Source of the DNA: an uncultured Lachnospiraceae bacterium
GTDB taxonomy: Bacteria; Bacillota; Clostridia; Lachnospirales; Lachnospiraceae
Assembly: GCA_947648875.1 (NCBI GenBank)
Contig: CANSPM010000014.1
Location: forward strand, 1 to 64,000
Length of the DNA: 64,000 bases
Direction of reading: 5' to 3'
Positions within the stretch are counted from its first letter, which is position 1, and each line of letters begins with the position of its first letter. The position numbers were made by a program, and so were the translations under genes. Shown here piece by piece: positions 1 to 7,211 of the stretch. The notes below the pieces were generated by a model. That model was given only the letters and a program-made list of their open reading frames with translations. It made no database searches and was not told the origin of the DNA.

Positions 1-30
1 GCACCCGGAGTGTGGACTGATCGGAAACAT

Positions 31-52
31 GCGGAACTCTTAATAAGGAGGA
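31..52 (+). repeat. Leader copy of the GCGGAACTCT interspersed motif
   Basis: The leader of the first gene reads GCGGAACTCTTAATAAGGAG just before its start codon. The same core (GGAACTCTAA, in gene sense) lies in the leaders of the thioesterase (around 4498), the methyltransferase (around 8442) and the kinase-DegV gene (around 48924), and a weaker form precedes the MerR-like gene (around 31405). Here the motif directly abuts the Shine-Dalgarno sequence. Confidence 0.5.
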
Positions 53-57
53 TTTAC

Positions 58-1242
58 ATGCCAAATCGTGAGGAGAAGCGCAACTTAGAGACCATCCCTG
101 TGGGTTCCCTGGGAATTATAGCCCTGGAGGGGTGTAAGGTGCTAGGCGATATGGTGGACAGGTTTCTTGTAAAATGGAGAACAGAACGGGAACATGAGCA
201 TCGTGATTCTCTGGCCTTTTCCGGTTATCAGAGAGATTCCTATCTGCTGAATGCCAAGGTACCACGTTTCGGTTCCGGTGAAGCCAAAGGTATGATTCTG
301 GAATCCGTCAGAGGCTGTGATCTCTACCTGCTGGTAGATGTCTGTAACTACAGCCTGACTTACTCTCTTTGCGGACATGAAAATCACATGTCTCCCGACG
401 ACCACTATCAAGATTTGAAACGTGTTATTGCCGCTGTAGGCGGCAAGGCCCGGCGGATCACTGTGATTATGCCCTACCTGTATGAGAGCCGCCAGCACAA
501 AAGGACGGGGCGTGAGTCCTTGGACTGCGCTCTGGCATTACAAGAACTGGTAGGTATGGGCGTAGATAACATTATTACTTTTGACGCCCACGATCCCCGG
601 GTACAGAATGCCATCCCTCTGCACGGCTTTGAGACTGTGCAGCCCGCTTACCAGTTTATCAAGGGATTGCTGCGCCATGTGAAGGATCTGCGGATTGACA
701 GCAATCACATGATGGTCATCAGCCCGGATGAGGGCGGAATGAAGCGCGCTATTTATATCGCAAATGTACTGGGGCTGGATATGGGCATGTTCTATAAGAG
801 ACGGGATTATACCAGTGTGGTTAATGGCCGCAATCCCATCGTGGCTCACGAGTTTCTGGGTTCCAGCGTAGAGGGCAAGGACATGATTATCATTGACGAT
901 ATGATTTCCTCCGGTGACAGCATCCTGGAGACTGCCGCTGCCCTGAAACAACGCAAGGCAGCTAATATCTTCGTATTTTCTACCTTCGGCCTGTTTACCA
1001 ATGGTCTTGAAAAATTTGACCGAGCCTATGAGAACGGCCTGATCACCAGAATCCTGACCACAAATCTGATCTACCAGACTCCCGAACTCCTGGAGCGGGA
1101 ATGGTATATTAACTGCGATATGAGTAAATATATCGCCTATATCATTGATACTCTGAACCATGATTCTTCCATCAGTGATCTGCTGAATCCCAACGAGCGG
1201 ATACAGAGCATCGTATCCCGATATCGAAACGGGGAATTATAA
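58..1242 (+). CDS. prs: Ribose-phosphate pyrophosphokinase (PRPP synthetase), long form
   Basis: Transfers pyrophosphate from ATP to ribose-5-phosphate to make PRPP for purine, pyrimidine, NAD, His and Trp synthesis. The 394-residue protein has the catalytic flexible-loop segment SRQHKR near residues 144-149, FDAHD near 175-179 and the PRPP-binding loop DDMISSGDS near 280-288. I chose ATG at 58 because AAGGAGG lies seven bases upstream; the open frame extends further 5' without a ribosome site. It is longer than the usual roughly 315-residue bacterial enzyme, mostly through an extended N-terminal half and an insertion (about residues 95-125), so it belongs to a divergent clostridial-type branch whose allosteric behaviour may differ. 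A 9-bp stem-loop (1296-1318) follows. Family assignment is firm; the reason for the length is unknown. Confidence 0.93.
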   Translation: MPNREEKRNLETIPVGSLGIIALEGCKVLGDMVDRFLVKWRTEREHEHRDSLAFSGYQRDSYLLNAKVPRFGSGEAKGMILESVRGCDLYLLVDVCNYSLTYSLCGHENHMSPDDHYQDLKRVIAAVGGKARRITVIMPYLYESRQHKRTGRESLDCALALQELVGMGVDNIITFDAHDPRVQNAIPLHGFETVQPAYQFIKGLLRHVKDLRIDSNHMMVISPDEGGMKRAIYIANVLGLDMGMFYKRRDYTSVVNGRNPIVAHEFLGSSVEGKDMIIIDDMISSGDSILETAAALKQRKAANIFVFSTFGLFTNGLEKFDRAYENGLITRILTTNLIYQTPELLEREWYINCDMSKYIAYIIDTLNHDSSISDLLNPNERIQSIVSRYRNGEL

Positions 1243-1295
1243 TCAATAGCATTTGCCGGGCAAAACAGCAAAACAGGCAGGTAATGGGTTGGGGC

Positions 1296-1318
1296 CGGCG
1301 TAGCATAAAGCTGCGCCG
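1296..1318 (+). terminator. Stem-loop downstream of prs
   Basis: CGGCGTAGC and GCTGCGCCG form a 9-bp stem with one G-T pair around the loop ATAAA. There is no clean T-run after it, so it may be a weak terminator or an mRNA 3'-end stabiliser. Confidence 0.35.
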
Positions 1319-1800
1319 ACTCTCCTATTCCTTATATGTAAAATACTCGCAAAGCAGGGAGACTAATGTTTTCAAACAGCATATCATTACTTAAAAGTTC
1401 CTTTCTTACATAGCCCTTTCAAAAACCTTATATCCTGGAAGTACAGTTCCTGCACAACATAGGTGCTTTTTACCTTTTGAGTAGAAAATTGCCCTTAACA
1501 ACTGTTTTAAAACTTCTATAGCCCCTCTATTCTTATCTATTTTCCTGCCTGCTTCCACAGTATTATACTCATTTCTGGAGAATATTGGTCCGGTCAATAT
1601 CTGAGAGTTCTGCTTTAGCAAAACCTCCTCATTTCGTCCCCTTTCTCTCAAACCGTGACCCCTTCTCTCGATTTTTTCAGCATATACAAACCCATAAAAC
1701 AATCCTCTACTCATCTCTTGATAGTGTCAACTTTATACCTGCAAAATCGGCTCACCCCCAGTTAAGTCAAGGGATTCAGGGGCTATGAGCCTTTACCTAA

Positions 1801-2136
1801 CCTTTCCTCGGCTTGGGCAACCTAAATTTTACTTACAAAAACCCAGTCAAGGTCGGGCTGAAAGTCCCTTCATTGCAGCCTTGACAGGGTTTCCGTAAGT
1901 AAAATATAATCGACTGCAACCGAGACAAGGGGGCGGTTTTCCTAATTCGTTTGACACTTCCCCCCTCTCTCATTCCCCGATATCAGGCAACTGCGAAAAG
2001 TTTTCTACAAGTGACGGTATTGACAATAAATACAGAAACGGGCTCCGATGCGGTGGCGAGTCACCCCTTTTTTTGTATTTATTGCCCAATCCCCGTGCTC
2101 TGAAAGGGAGTTTCGCAATCACCTAACCTGGATATC
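1801..2136. other. Non-coding region with two large nested inverted repeats
   Basis: The 1243-2332 stretch has no convincing gene. Within it, 1801-1930 folds on itself: 1826-1836 pairs with 1895-1905 (11 bp), 1839-1844 with 1887-1892, 1846-1852 with 1879-1885, and outer segments CCTT, CTCGG and TTG pair with the 1917-1930 side. A second fold spans 1979-2136: GATATC-AGG (1979-1987) with CCT-g-GATATC (2127-2136), TGCGAAA (1992-1998) with TTTCGCA (2111-2117), and CAATAAATACA (2024-2034) with TGTATTTATTG (2074-2084). A T8 run at 2067-2074 follows a small GGTG/CACC hairpin. Several independent stems interrupted by loops suggest a structured RNA or a mobile-element remnant. Strand and function are not determined. 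Confidence 0.45.
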
Positions 2137-2332
2137 CTACCTGGGAAAGCCTGAAACACTAAGAGCAGCCACTTATTCAAAACTGAGAAAGAATCTCCGC
2201 ATCACAGTGTGGTCACATGTATGATCTGTGTCCAATATATAATCTTTTACACAATTTGTCCGTTTACGGAAAAGGCGTACTCGAAGTCTTTTGGGATATT
2301 GGCTGCACGTCTCAGATAAAACTCTCCGCAAA

Positions 2333-2362
2333 TGTCAACCAAATAATTATTTTTAGTTGACA
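2333..2362. promoter_or_regulatory. BirA-type biotin operator upstream of bioY
   Basis: A near-perfect 30-bp palindrome with half-sites TGTCAAC (2333-2339) and GTTGACA (2356-2362), separated by 16 bp of AT-rich sequence. BirA operators in Firmicutes are paired half-sites of this kind with a spacer of about 14-16 bp. The right half-site contains the -35 hexamer of the bioY promoter, so binding would block transcription when biotin is plentiful. Assignment rests on the palindrome plus the downstream biotin transporter. Confidence 0.72.
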
Positions 2363-2385
2363 ATCTTTCCCTAATATTGTATACT
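2357..2385 (+). promoter_or_regulatory. Sigma-A type promoter of bioY
   Basis: TTGACA (2357-2362), a 17-bp spacer, then TATACT (2380-2385): almost consensus. The -35 is embedded in the BirA-type operator. A second small palindrome, TTGTATA-CTTTC-TATACAA (2377-2395), overlaps the -10. Confidence 0.75.
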
Positions 2386-2498
2386 TTCTATACAACAGGG
2401 TTGACATTTTCGCCTACAGACTCCTCCTCCACAGACCACCCTATCTGTTTTCAAGACTTGTCTGTACCTATAGCCAAACGAAAGGAACGATACGGAAT

Positions 2499-3038
2499 AT
2501 GAACACAAAGAGAATTGCTTTAATTGGATTGATGACTGCCGTTATTTGCGTACTGGGACCGGTTTCCTTCCCCCTGCCCGTAAGCCCGGTACCCATTTCA
2601 CTGGGAGTACTGGGAGTACTGCTGGCTTCCTACCTGCTGGGAATGAAGTGGGGTATGGTCAGCTGCCTGGTCTACCTGTTGATCGGCCTGGCAGGACTGC
2701 CTGTGTTTACAGGCTTTTCCGGCGGTTTGGGCAAAGTGCTGGGACCCACGGGCGGCTATCTGATCGGCTATATTTTCCTGTCTATGTTTACAGGTTTCTT
2801 CGTCAGCAAATGGCCCGCTAAATGGCCGATGCATCTGTTGGGTATGGTATTGGGCGAGACAGTCATGTATCTGTTCGGGACTTTATGGCTGGGATACCTG
2901 ATGAAATGTTCGTTCATTGAGGCGCTGTGGATGGGCGTAATCCCCTACATTCCCGCCGATCTAATCAAAATCGCCATCACACTGGGACTTGGAGGTCTAG
3001 TGCGCAGACGGCTTTTGAAAGCCGGCTTTACCAGCTGA
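2499..3038 (+). CDS. bioY: BioY, biotin-specific S component of an ECF transporter
   Basis: Membrane biotin-binding subunit that captures biotin and, in most Firmicutes, docks onto a shared EcfA/A'/T energising module encoded elsewhere. The 179-residue sequence is almost entirely hydrophobic with about six transmembrane helices, and carries the family signature GLPVFTGFSGG followed by GPTGGYLIGY (residues about 67-90). Length matches the family. No ecfA or ecfT gene is adjacent. The BirA-type operator over its promoter fits biotin-dependent repression. The ribosome site (AAAGGAACG) is somewhat distant from the ATG. Transcription may stop at, or be modulated by, a 10-bp hairpin that includes the stop codon. 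Confidence 0.93.
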   Translation: MNTKRIALIGLMTAVICVLGPVSFPLPVSPVPISLGVLGVLLASYLLGMKWGMVSCLVYLLIGLAGLPVFTGFSGGLGKVLGPTGGYLIGYIFLSMFTGFFVSKWPAKWPMHLLGMVLGETVMYLFGTLWLGYLMKCSFIEALWMGVIPYIPADLIKIAITLGLGGLVRRRLLKAGFTS

Positions 3039-3060
3039 GAATGGCCTCTTGCCATTCTCA
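3036..3060 (+). terminator. Perfect 10-bp stem-loop overlapping the bioY stop codon
   Basis: TGAGAATGGC and GCCATTCTCA pair perfectly around CTCTT, the first three bases being the bioY stop codon. It lacks a T-run, so it may be an inefficient terminator or a processing/stability element between bioY and queT. Confidence 0.4.
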
Positions 3061-3127
3061 CCAAATTGTGTTACACTGTTTTTCGTTGCAGGAGCCTCAC
3101 TGACTCAAACCCGCAGGCTGCCCAAAC

Positions 3128-3171
3128 CGAGTGTTCGTGACCTTCCACTCGTAAAAAAAATACTAGAGGAG
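3128..3171 (+). promoter_or_regulatory. Possible preQ1 riboswitch upstream of queT
   Basis: CGAGTG (3128-3133) pairs with CACTCG (3146-3151) around a 12-nt loop; an A-rich tail (TAAAAAAAATACTAGAGGAG) follows, and loop bases CCTT can pair with GAGG of the ribosome site. A short stem, pyrimidine-containing loop and A-rich tail ending in a sequestered Shine-Dalgarno is the layout of preQ1-I riboswitches, and the next gene is a queuosine-precursor transporter. A second stem AGCCT/AGGCT (3093-3119) lies upstream. Class and ligand are inferred only; the loop does not match the type-I consensus I remember exactly. Confidence 0.38.
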
Positions 3172-3180
3172 AGATTCATA

Positions 3181-3693
3181 ATGAAAAACAGTAAAACACT
3201 TTTTATCGCCCAGGCGGCACTGATTGCCGCCCTCTATGTGGTGTTGACATTGCTGGCCAACTCTCTGGGCCTGGCAAATTACGCCATTCAGCTTCGTTTC
3301 TCCGAAGCGCTTACCATATTACCCTTTTTCACTCCCGCTGCCATACCAGGGCTGTTTCTGGGATGCCTGATCAGCAATCTGTTAACCGGTGCTATCGTCT
3401 GGGATATTGTCTTTGGCAGCCTTGCTACCCTGATCGGCGCCGTTGGCACTTATCTACTGCGCCGCTGTAAATGGCTGGCTCCCTTGCCTCCCATTGCGAT
3501 TAATACCCTGACCGTGCCATTTGTACTACATTTTGCATATCGCTTTCCGGGCTCCATACCCTTTTTCATGCTGACTGTGGGAATCGGGGAGATCCTGTCC
3601 TGCGGTGTATTGGGTATACTACTGCTTTTGGTGCTACAGAAATACAAAAAATATTTTTTTCCCACCACCGGGAAATATAATAAACAACATTGA
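3181..3693 (+). CDS. queT: QueT-family queuosine precursor ECF transporter S component
   Basis: A 170-residue hydrophobic protein with about five to six membrane spans, resembling the QueT/COG4708 family that takes up preQ1 or queuine as the substrate-binding part of an ECF transporter. Recognisable segments are ANYAIQLRFSEALTILPFFTPAAIPGLFLGC (read as consecutive short motifs: AIQLRFSEAL, LPFFTP, PGLFLGC) and GAIVWDIVFGSLATLIGA. I chose ATG at 3181 because GAGGAGAG lies ten bases upstream and the protein then has the family's length; the open frame starts at 3049 but that extension is charged, unlike the family and overlaps the leader RNA. It follows bioY by 142 bases. The possible preQ1 switch fits ligand-controlled translation. 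Confidence 0.85.
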   Translation: MKNSKTLFIAQAALIAALYVVLTLLANSLGLANYAIQLRFSEALTILPFFTPAAIPGLFLGCLISNLLTGAIVWDIVFGSLATLIGAVGTYLLRRCKWLAPLPPIAINTLTVPFVLHFAYRFPGSIPFFMLTVGIGEILSCGVLGILLLLVLQKYKKYFFPTTGKYNKQH

Positions 3694-3850
3694 TATTTCT
3701 ACTGTCGACTCTTACAAATATCATTATATTTCAAAGAATTTAAAGTGCATCACAAATGTTGTTAACTAATGGTTAAGTCCTGATGGAAAACAGCTTTGAG
3801 CGGCTCCTGCAACGCCGTTTTCATAGTAAATTGTATGCATACACAAAAAA

Positions 3851-3910
3851 GGTGGTATGATCACCCTGCTATAAAAAACGAATTATCATAGCAGAGATGA
3901 TCATACCACC
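3851..3910. other. 60-base two-step hairpin between queT and the thioesterase gene
   Basis: GGTGGTATGATCA (3851-3863) pairs with TGATCATACCACC (3898-3910), then after a 2/3-base internal loop CTGCTAT (3866-3872) pairs with ATAGCAG (3888-3894); the loop is 15 nt. A perfect 12-bp palindrome TGTATGCATACA sits just before it (3832-3843). It lies between convergent genes. On the minus strand it is followed by an A6-derived T-run (3845-3850), so it could terminate the minus-strand thioesterase transcript; a small inverted-repeat element is the alternative. Confidence 0.5.
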
Positions 3911-3980
3911 GTTTCTACCTGAAGTATGGGTACAATCTTTTAAAAATTATCGTTCAGGTACAGCTCCTCTCCACATTCTC

Positions 3981-4478
3981 TTATAGCAAGATCTCCGTCA
4001 CTCCGTCCTCGATCATGTAGCACATCTCCTCATGAGCATCTACATTCTCCGCAATTTGCTCTGCTTCCAGTTTTATGTATCGAAGGTCTCCGCTGACCAG
4101 CAGTGTCCCTGTGGAATCATAGATTTCTGTCTTCATAGTGGCGAATTTAGGAGTTGCTTTTATCACAATTCCCTTTCCCACCAACTCCTCCCCATAGGGC
4201 ACAGGTTTTCGGTATTTTACCGCCATAGACATGGTAACCCCCAGAACCTCTTCCCCTTCCAGGGTCCACAGCGCTCTCAATCCCAGTTCGTCGAGCATAG
4301 TGGCAGCCAATCCGCCGTGAACTCTTTGTGGGAAGCTCTGATGCTCCTCCCCAAAGCGAAAACGTGTCATCACGCTTCCGTCCTCCATATTATAAAACGG
4401 TGCCTTTAACCCCACCGGATTGTCCACGCCACAGACAAAGCACATCCTACTGTTCCTCTGCTTACTCACTACCTTCAT
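3981..4478 (-). CDS. PaaI-family hotdog-fold thioesterase
   Basis: 165-residue single hotdog domain of the acyl-CoA thioesterase PaaI type. Visible markers are an N-terminal CFVCGVDNPVGL segment, common in one Firmicute branch of the family, and the helix motif QRVHGGLAATMLDELG (read RVHGG, then DE) that carries the catalytic Gly-Gly/Asp-Glu region. The hydrophobic strands that follow (VTMSMAVKYRKPVP) match the central sheet. The true acyl-CoA substrate cannot be read from sequence. Start ATG is preceded by GGAGAGAGG. Upstream lies the GCGGAACTCTAAATAAGG interspersed leader motif. It is transcribed alone, convergent with queT. Confidence 0.85.
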   Translation of the reverse strand: MKVVSKQRNSRMCFVCGVDNPVGLKAPFYNMEDGSVMTRFRFGEEHQSFPQRVHGGLAATMLDELGLRALWTLEGEEVLGVTMSMAVKYRKPVPYGEELVGKGIVIKATPKFATMKTEIYDSTGTLLVSGDLRYIKLEAEQIAENVDAHEEMCYMIEDGVTEILL

Positions 4479-4497
4479 TTTCCTCTCTCCTTATTTA

Positions 4498-4635
4498 GAG
4501 TTCCGCATATCCCCTCTCATTTCACTCTCCGGTGATGAATACCCGGCCGCTTGGGGCGTCCTGATATTCATCAGTGCACTGCGAGGGGATAGGCTGTTTT
4601 GAGTTCCGCATATCCCCTCTCATTTCACTCTCCGG
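4498..4635. repeat. Duplicated 35-bp GAGTTCCGCAT repeat in an intergenic region
   Basis: The same 35-bp sequence occurs at 4498-4532 and 4601-4635 (both begin GAGTTCCGCATATCCCCTC and end CTCTCCGG) without visible mismatch. In the sense of the flanking minus-strand genes it contains GCGGAACTC, linking it to the other copies in the window. The first copy forms the leader of the thioesterase gene. The 65 bp between them contain no gene. Confidence 0.85.
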
Positions 4636-4679
4636 CTCAAATATCTGACCAACTTTAGTGTCCAGATATTTGAGCCACT

Positions 4680-7211
4680 TTAATCTTCTATCCGGATATA
4701 AGTGATAAAGGAATTGCCGTTCTCTTCCATCCACTCTCTGGTGTCATTCATTCCCTTCTTATAAAGCCTGCCTGTGGACGGTTCCATCACCACCACATTG
4801 AACTCATTAAAACCGGTGAGCAGCACCGCTTCCCCATCTTGCAGGCGGGCCAGTACCGGAATGTCCTGGTTGATAAAATACAGCATGGCATCCAGACTAC
4901 AGCCTCCCAAATCCAGTACCCGGGCCTGCTCCTCCAAATTCTCCTCCAGAATTTCTAGGACGGATTGCCCCCTCCGAAGCAAATCATCCGCATTCCTCAC
5001 AATGCCCTCCAGAGACAGCATGGCCTCCAGACAAACCGCCAGACTCCCCCTTTCCTCGGTGGCCTCCTGAGCCGTGATTGCCATAATCTGATTGCGAGTC
5101 ACTCGATTTCCTCTGTTCCATATGGTTCTGCCGCTGTCATCCACCACCACACCAAAACAATCATTGGCATGATTCACAGCCATTGCAGGATCGTAATAGA
5201 TTCCCGCTGTGCTGCCCTTATCATACACATAGAATCGTTCCCTCTCATTGTCCATGGGCAGAACAATATTCCTCCCTGCACCGATTACCACTTCCTTGGG
5301 AGTCAGCACCTGTAAGTTCTTGACCTGGATCTCCTCCCGCACCTGAATCTGTACCAGTTTTTCATAGACATCCACTGCCACCACAACCAGACGATTCTTG
5401 CCAACTTCCTGTGTGGCGCTGTTCATAATATGATCCTGTGTTGTATCCACATAGCTGCCATCCTCCCGGCGCAGCACACGTTCCAAAGTGATCTGGTTTT
5501 CCTCTACCTGACAGGACAGAGTATATATATTTTCCTTCTCATAGGCTTCCAGCAGTTTCCCTGACGCATCCCGGATGCACAGCTGATACATGGGAAAAAG
5601 CAGCCGCCCCGCCCCATCATCTACCACATCCTCCTGTCTTGCCACTCCGTAAATAATATCCTCCCCCATAAAACCCAATGGGCGGGCCTCATCGCCCGCT
5701 TCCATTTCAATGCGGGTTAGCTGTTCCGTTCCCAAATTCATGATATACAGTATCTGGTCCTGATACCATACCACAATTTTGTGATTTTCGGAGATAACCA
5801 TGGCTTCGTCAGTTTGTACCAGTGCAATTCTCTCGCTGGTGCGCTCCATCGTATTCACCTCATAGATGCCATGATCCAAATGCAGATATAGTTTACCCTC
5901 CCGATTCAGATACAGCAATTGCTCCAGCTCCTGCCTCAGAATATCATAGGACTTATCATAGGGGATATACACCAGTTCCTCGATGGTATTCTGCTCACTG
6001 TTGTAAGTATATAACTGTATCCCCACCTCCCCTTCATGCCGTCCCCTGTTCATATATCCATATACGGCAAATTGTACATTATTCCCCTCATCCACATCCA
6101 GAATCTTCAGGTCATATTTCTGATACATATTTCGTGCGTCCCATTGAACCCTGGCATTTTGGGACTGGTCCTCATAAAAGGAAAAAAGCAGCGCCAGTTT
6201 GTTGGTATTCACATTGTAACTGAGCAACCGACCGGCTACTTCAAAAACCACTATATTACCGTCCGCGCTTTCCACCAAGGCCATGTCCTCACCCACAATG
6301 CCCAGCATGATCTTGTCATTGCCATAGATATCTCCCTCCACTGCGGGAATCTGTTCCATGGTGCGTTCAAAGTCCAGCAAATATACCCGCTCCGACGTAT
6401 AACGGATTCGATAAAATTCCTCTACCAGATAGCAATTCCAGTTTTTTTCACTGCCAGTAGACACCAGATAATGGAGTTCCATGGATGCAGTCTGGGATGC
6501 CAGTTCCACCAGGTTCACAGCTGGATCAGTCAACGGCCGAACATCCAGATCCCCCCAGGTAATCTGATAGAAACTGCTGTGGATATCCACCCTGTGAAAG
6601 GTAGTATTATCTCCCTGAGAATTACTCTCCAGATATTTGATCAACTCCCTGGCCTCTTCCCTGTCAAAGGTCTTCTCATGAAAATCCCGCACATAGGCCA
6701 GTTTCTCATATCCCCAAGTATTGTCGCTCCAAATGGCACGGGTATAATACCAGATCTCCCGACCGGACCTGTCGGTAAGTACCAGAACCAGAGTGTACTC
6801 CCTGTCTTTCTCTATAAGATCCTTCAGGGCAGTTTCCACCCGTATGACATCACCCTGTTCAAATTCCGTAATCTCGGTTTTCTCAATAAGGCGGTTGCCG
6901 TCCCGACTGCGAACCTCCATGCGGATTCCCTCTAGCTCCGCCCCATAGGTATCAATCCTGAATATCAGTTCCCGGTTTTCACCCAGTTCTGCAATTGTCC
7001 CCCGCTGATAGGCTGTGTCCATAGGCTGGGCATATCCGTGAATCTCATTGTAAAGAATATCACCCTTTTCCAGTGTGATAACGGGAAAACTGGCTGGGGA
7101 CAGTTCCATGGTCATATTCTGATTATCATGATTCATGACTCTACCCGCCACCAGCAGCGCTATCACAAAGGTCAACAGAAAGATCACCCATTTTACGATA
7201 ATTTTCTTCAT
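4680..7211 (-). CDS. Exported 843-residue protein with C-terminal C39-like (pseudo)peptidase domain
   Basis: I do not recognise a named gene. The protein starts with a short basic segment and one membrane helix (about residues 7-24), so the rest faces outside. The middle (about 90-700) is beta-rich, with many short Tyr/Val-rich strands that could be a propeller or Ig-like array (e.g. LYLNREGKLYLHLDHGIYEVN). The C-terminal 130 residues resemble peptidase C39-like domains: Cys727 in AVCLEAML sits where the catalytic Cys would be, and ARLQDGEAVLLTGFN matches the strand that normally carries the His, but here Glu794 replaces it. It overlaps the upstream methyltransferase by 4 bp (ATGA), implying translational coupling. 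It may be a structural or binding version of a C39 fold; function unknown. Confidence 0.8.
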   Translation of the reverse strand: MKKIIVKWVIFLLTFVIALLVAGRVMNHDNQNMTMELSPASFPVITLEKGDILYNEIHGYAQPMDTAYQRGTIAELGENRELIFRIDTYGAELEGIRMEVRSRDGNRLIEKTEITEFEQGDVIRVETALKDLIEKDREYTLVLVLTDRSGREIWYYTRAIWSDNTWGYEKLAYVRDFHEKTFDREEARELIKYLESNSQGDNTTFHRVDIHSSFYQITWGDLDVRPLTDPAVNLVELASQTASMELHYLVSTGSEKNWNCYLVEEFYRIRYTSERVYLLDFERTMEQIPAVEGDIYGNDKIMLGIVGEDMALVESADGNIVVFEVAGRLLSYNVNTNKLALLFSFYEDQSQNARVQWDARNMYQKYDLKILDVDEGNNVQFAVYGYMNRGRHEGEVGIQLYTYNSEQNTIEELVYIPYDKSYDILRQELEQLLYLNREGKLYLHLDHGIYEVNTMERTSERIALVQTDEAMVISENHKIVVWYQDQILYIMNLGTEQLTRIEMEAGDEARPLGFMGEDIIYGVARQEDVVDDGAGRLLFPMYQLCIRDASGKLLEAYEKENIYTLSCQVEENQITLERVLRREDGSYVDTTQDHIMNSATQEVGKNRLVVVAVDVYEKLVQIQVREEIQVKNLQVLTPKEVVIGAGRNIVLPMDNERERFYVYDKGSTAGIYYDPAMAVNHANDCFGVVVDDSGRTIWNRGNRVTRNQIMAITAQEATEERGSLAVCLEAMLSLEGIVRNADDLLRRGQSVLEILEENLEEQARVLDLGGCSLDAMLYFINQDIPVLARLQDGEAVLLTGFNEFNVVVMEPSTGRLYKKGMNDTREWMEENGNSFITYIRIED

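Noticed and set aside
1406..1714. 102-codon minus-strand frame in the long gap
   Set aside because: No ribosome site, no family resemblance, AT-rich non-coding composition around it.
6036..6935. 299-codon plus-strand frame
   Set aside because: Antisense shadow of the 843-residue exported protein; His/Ile-rich composition, no ribosome site.
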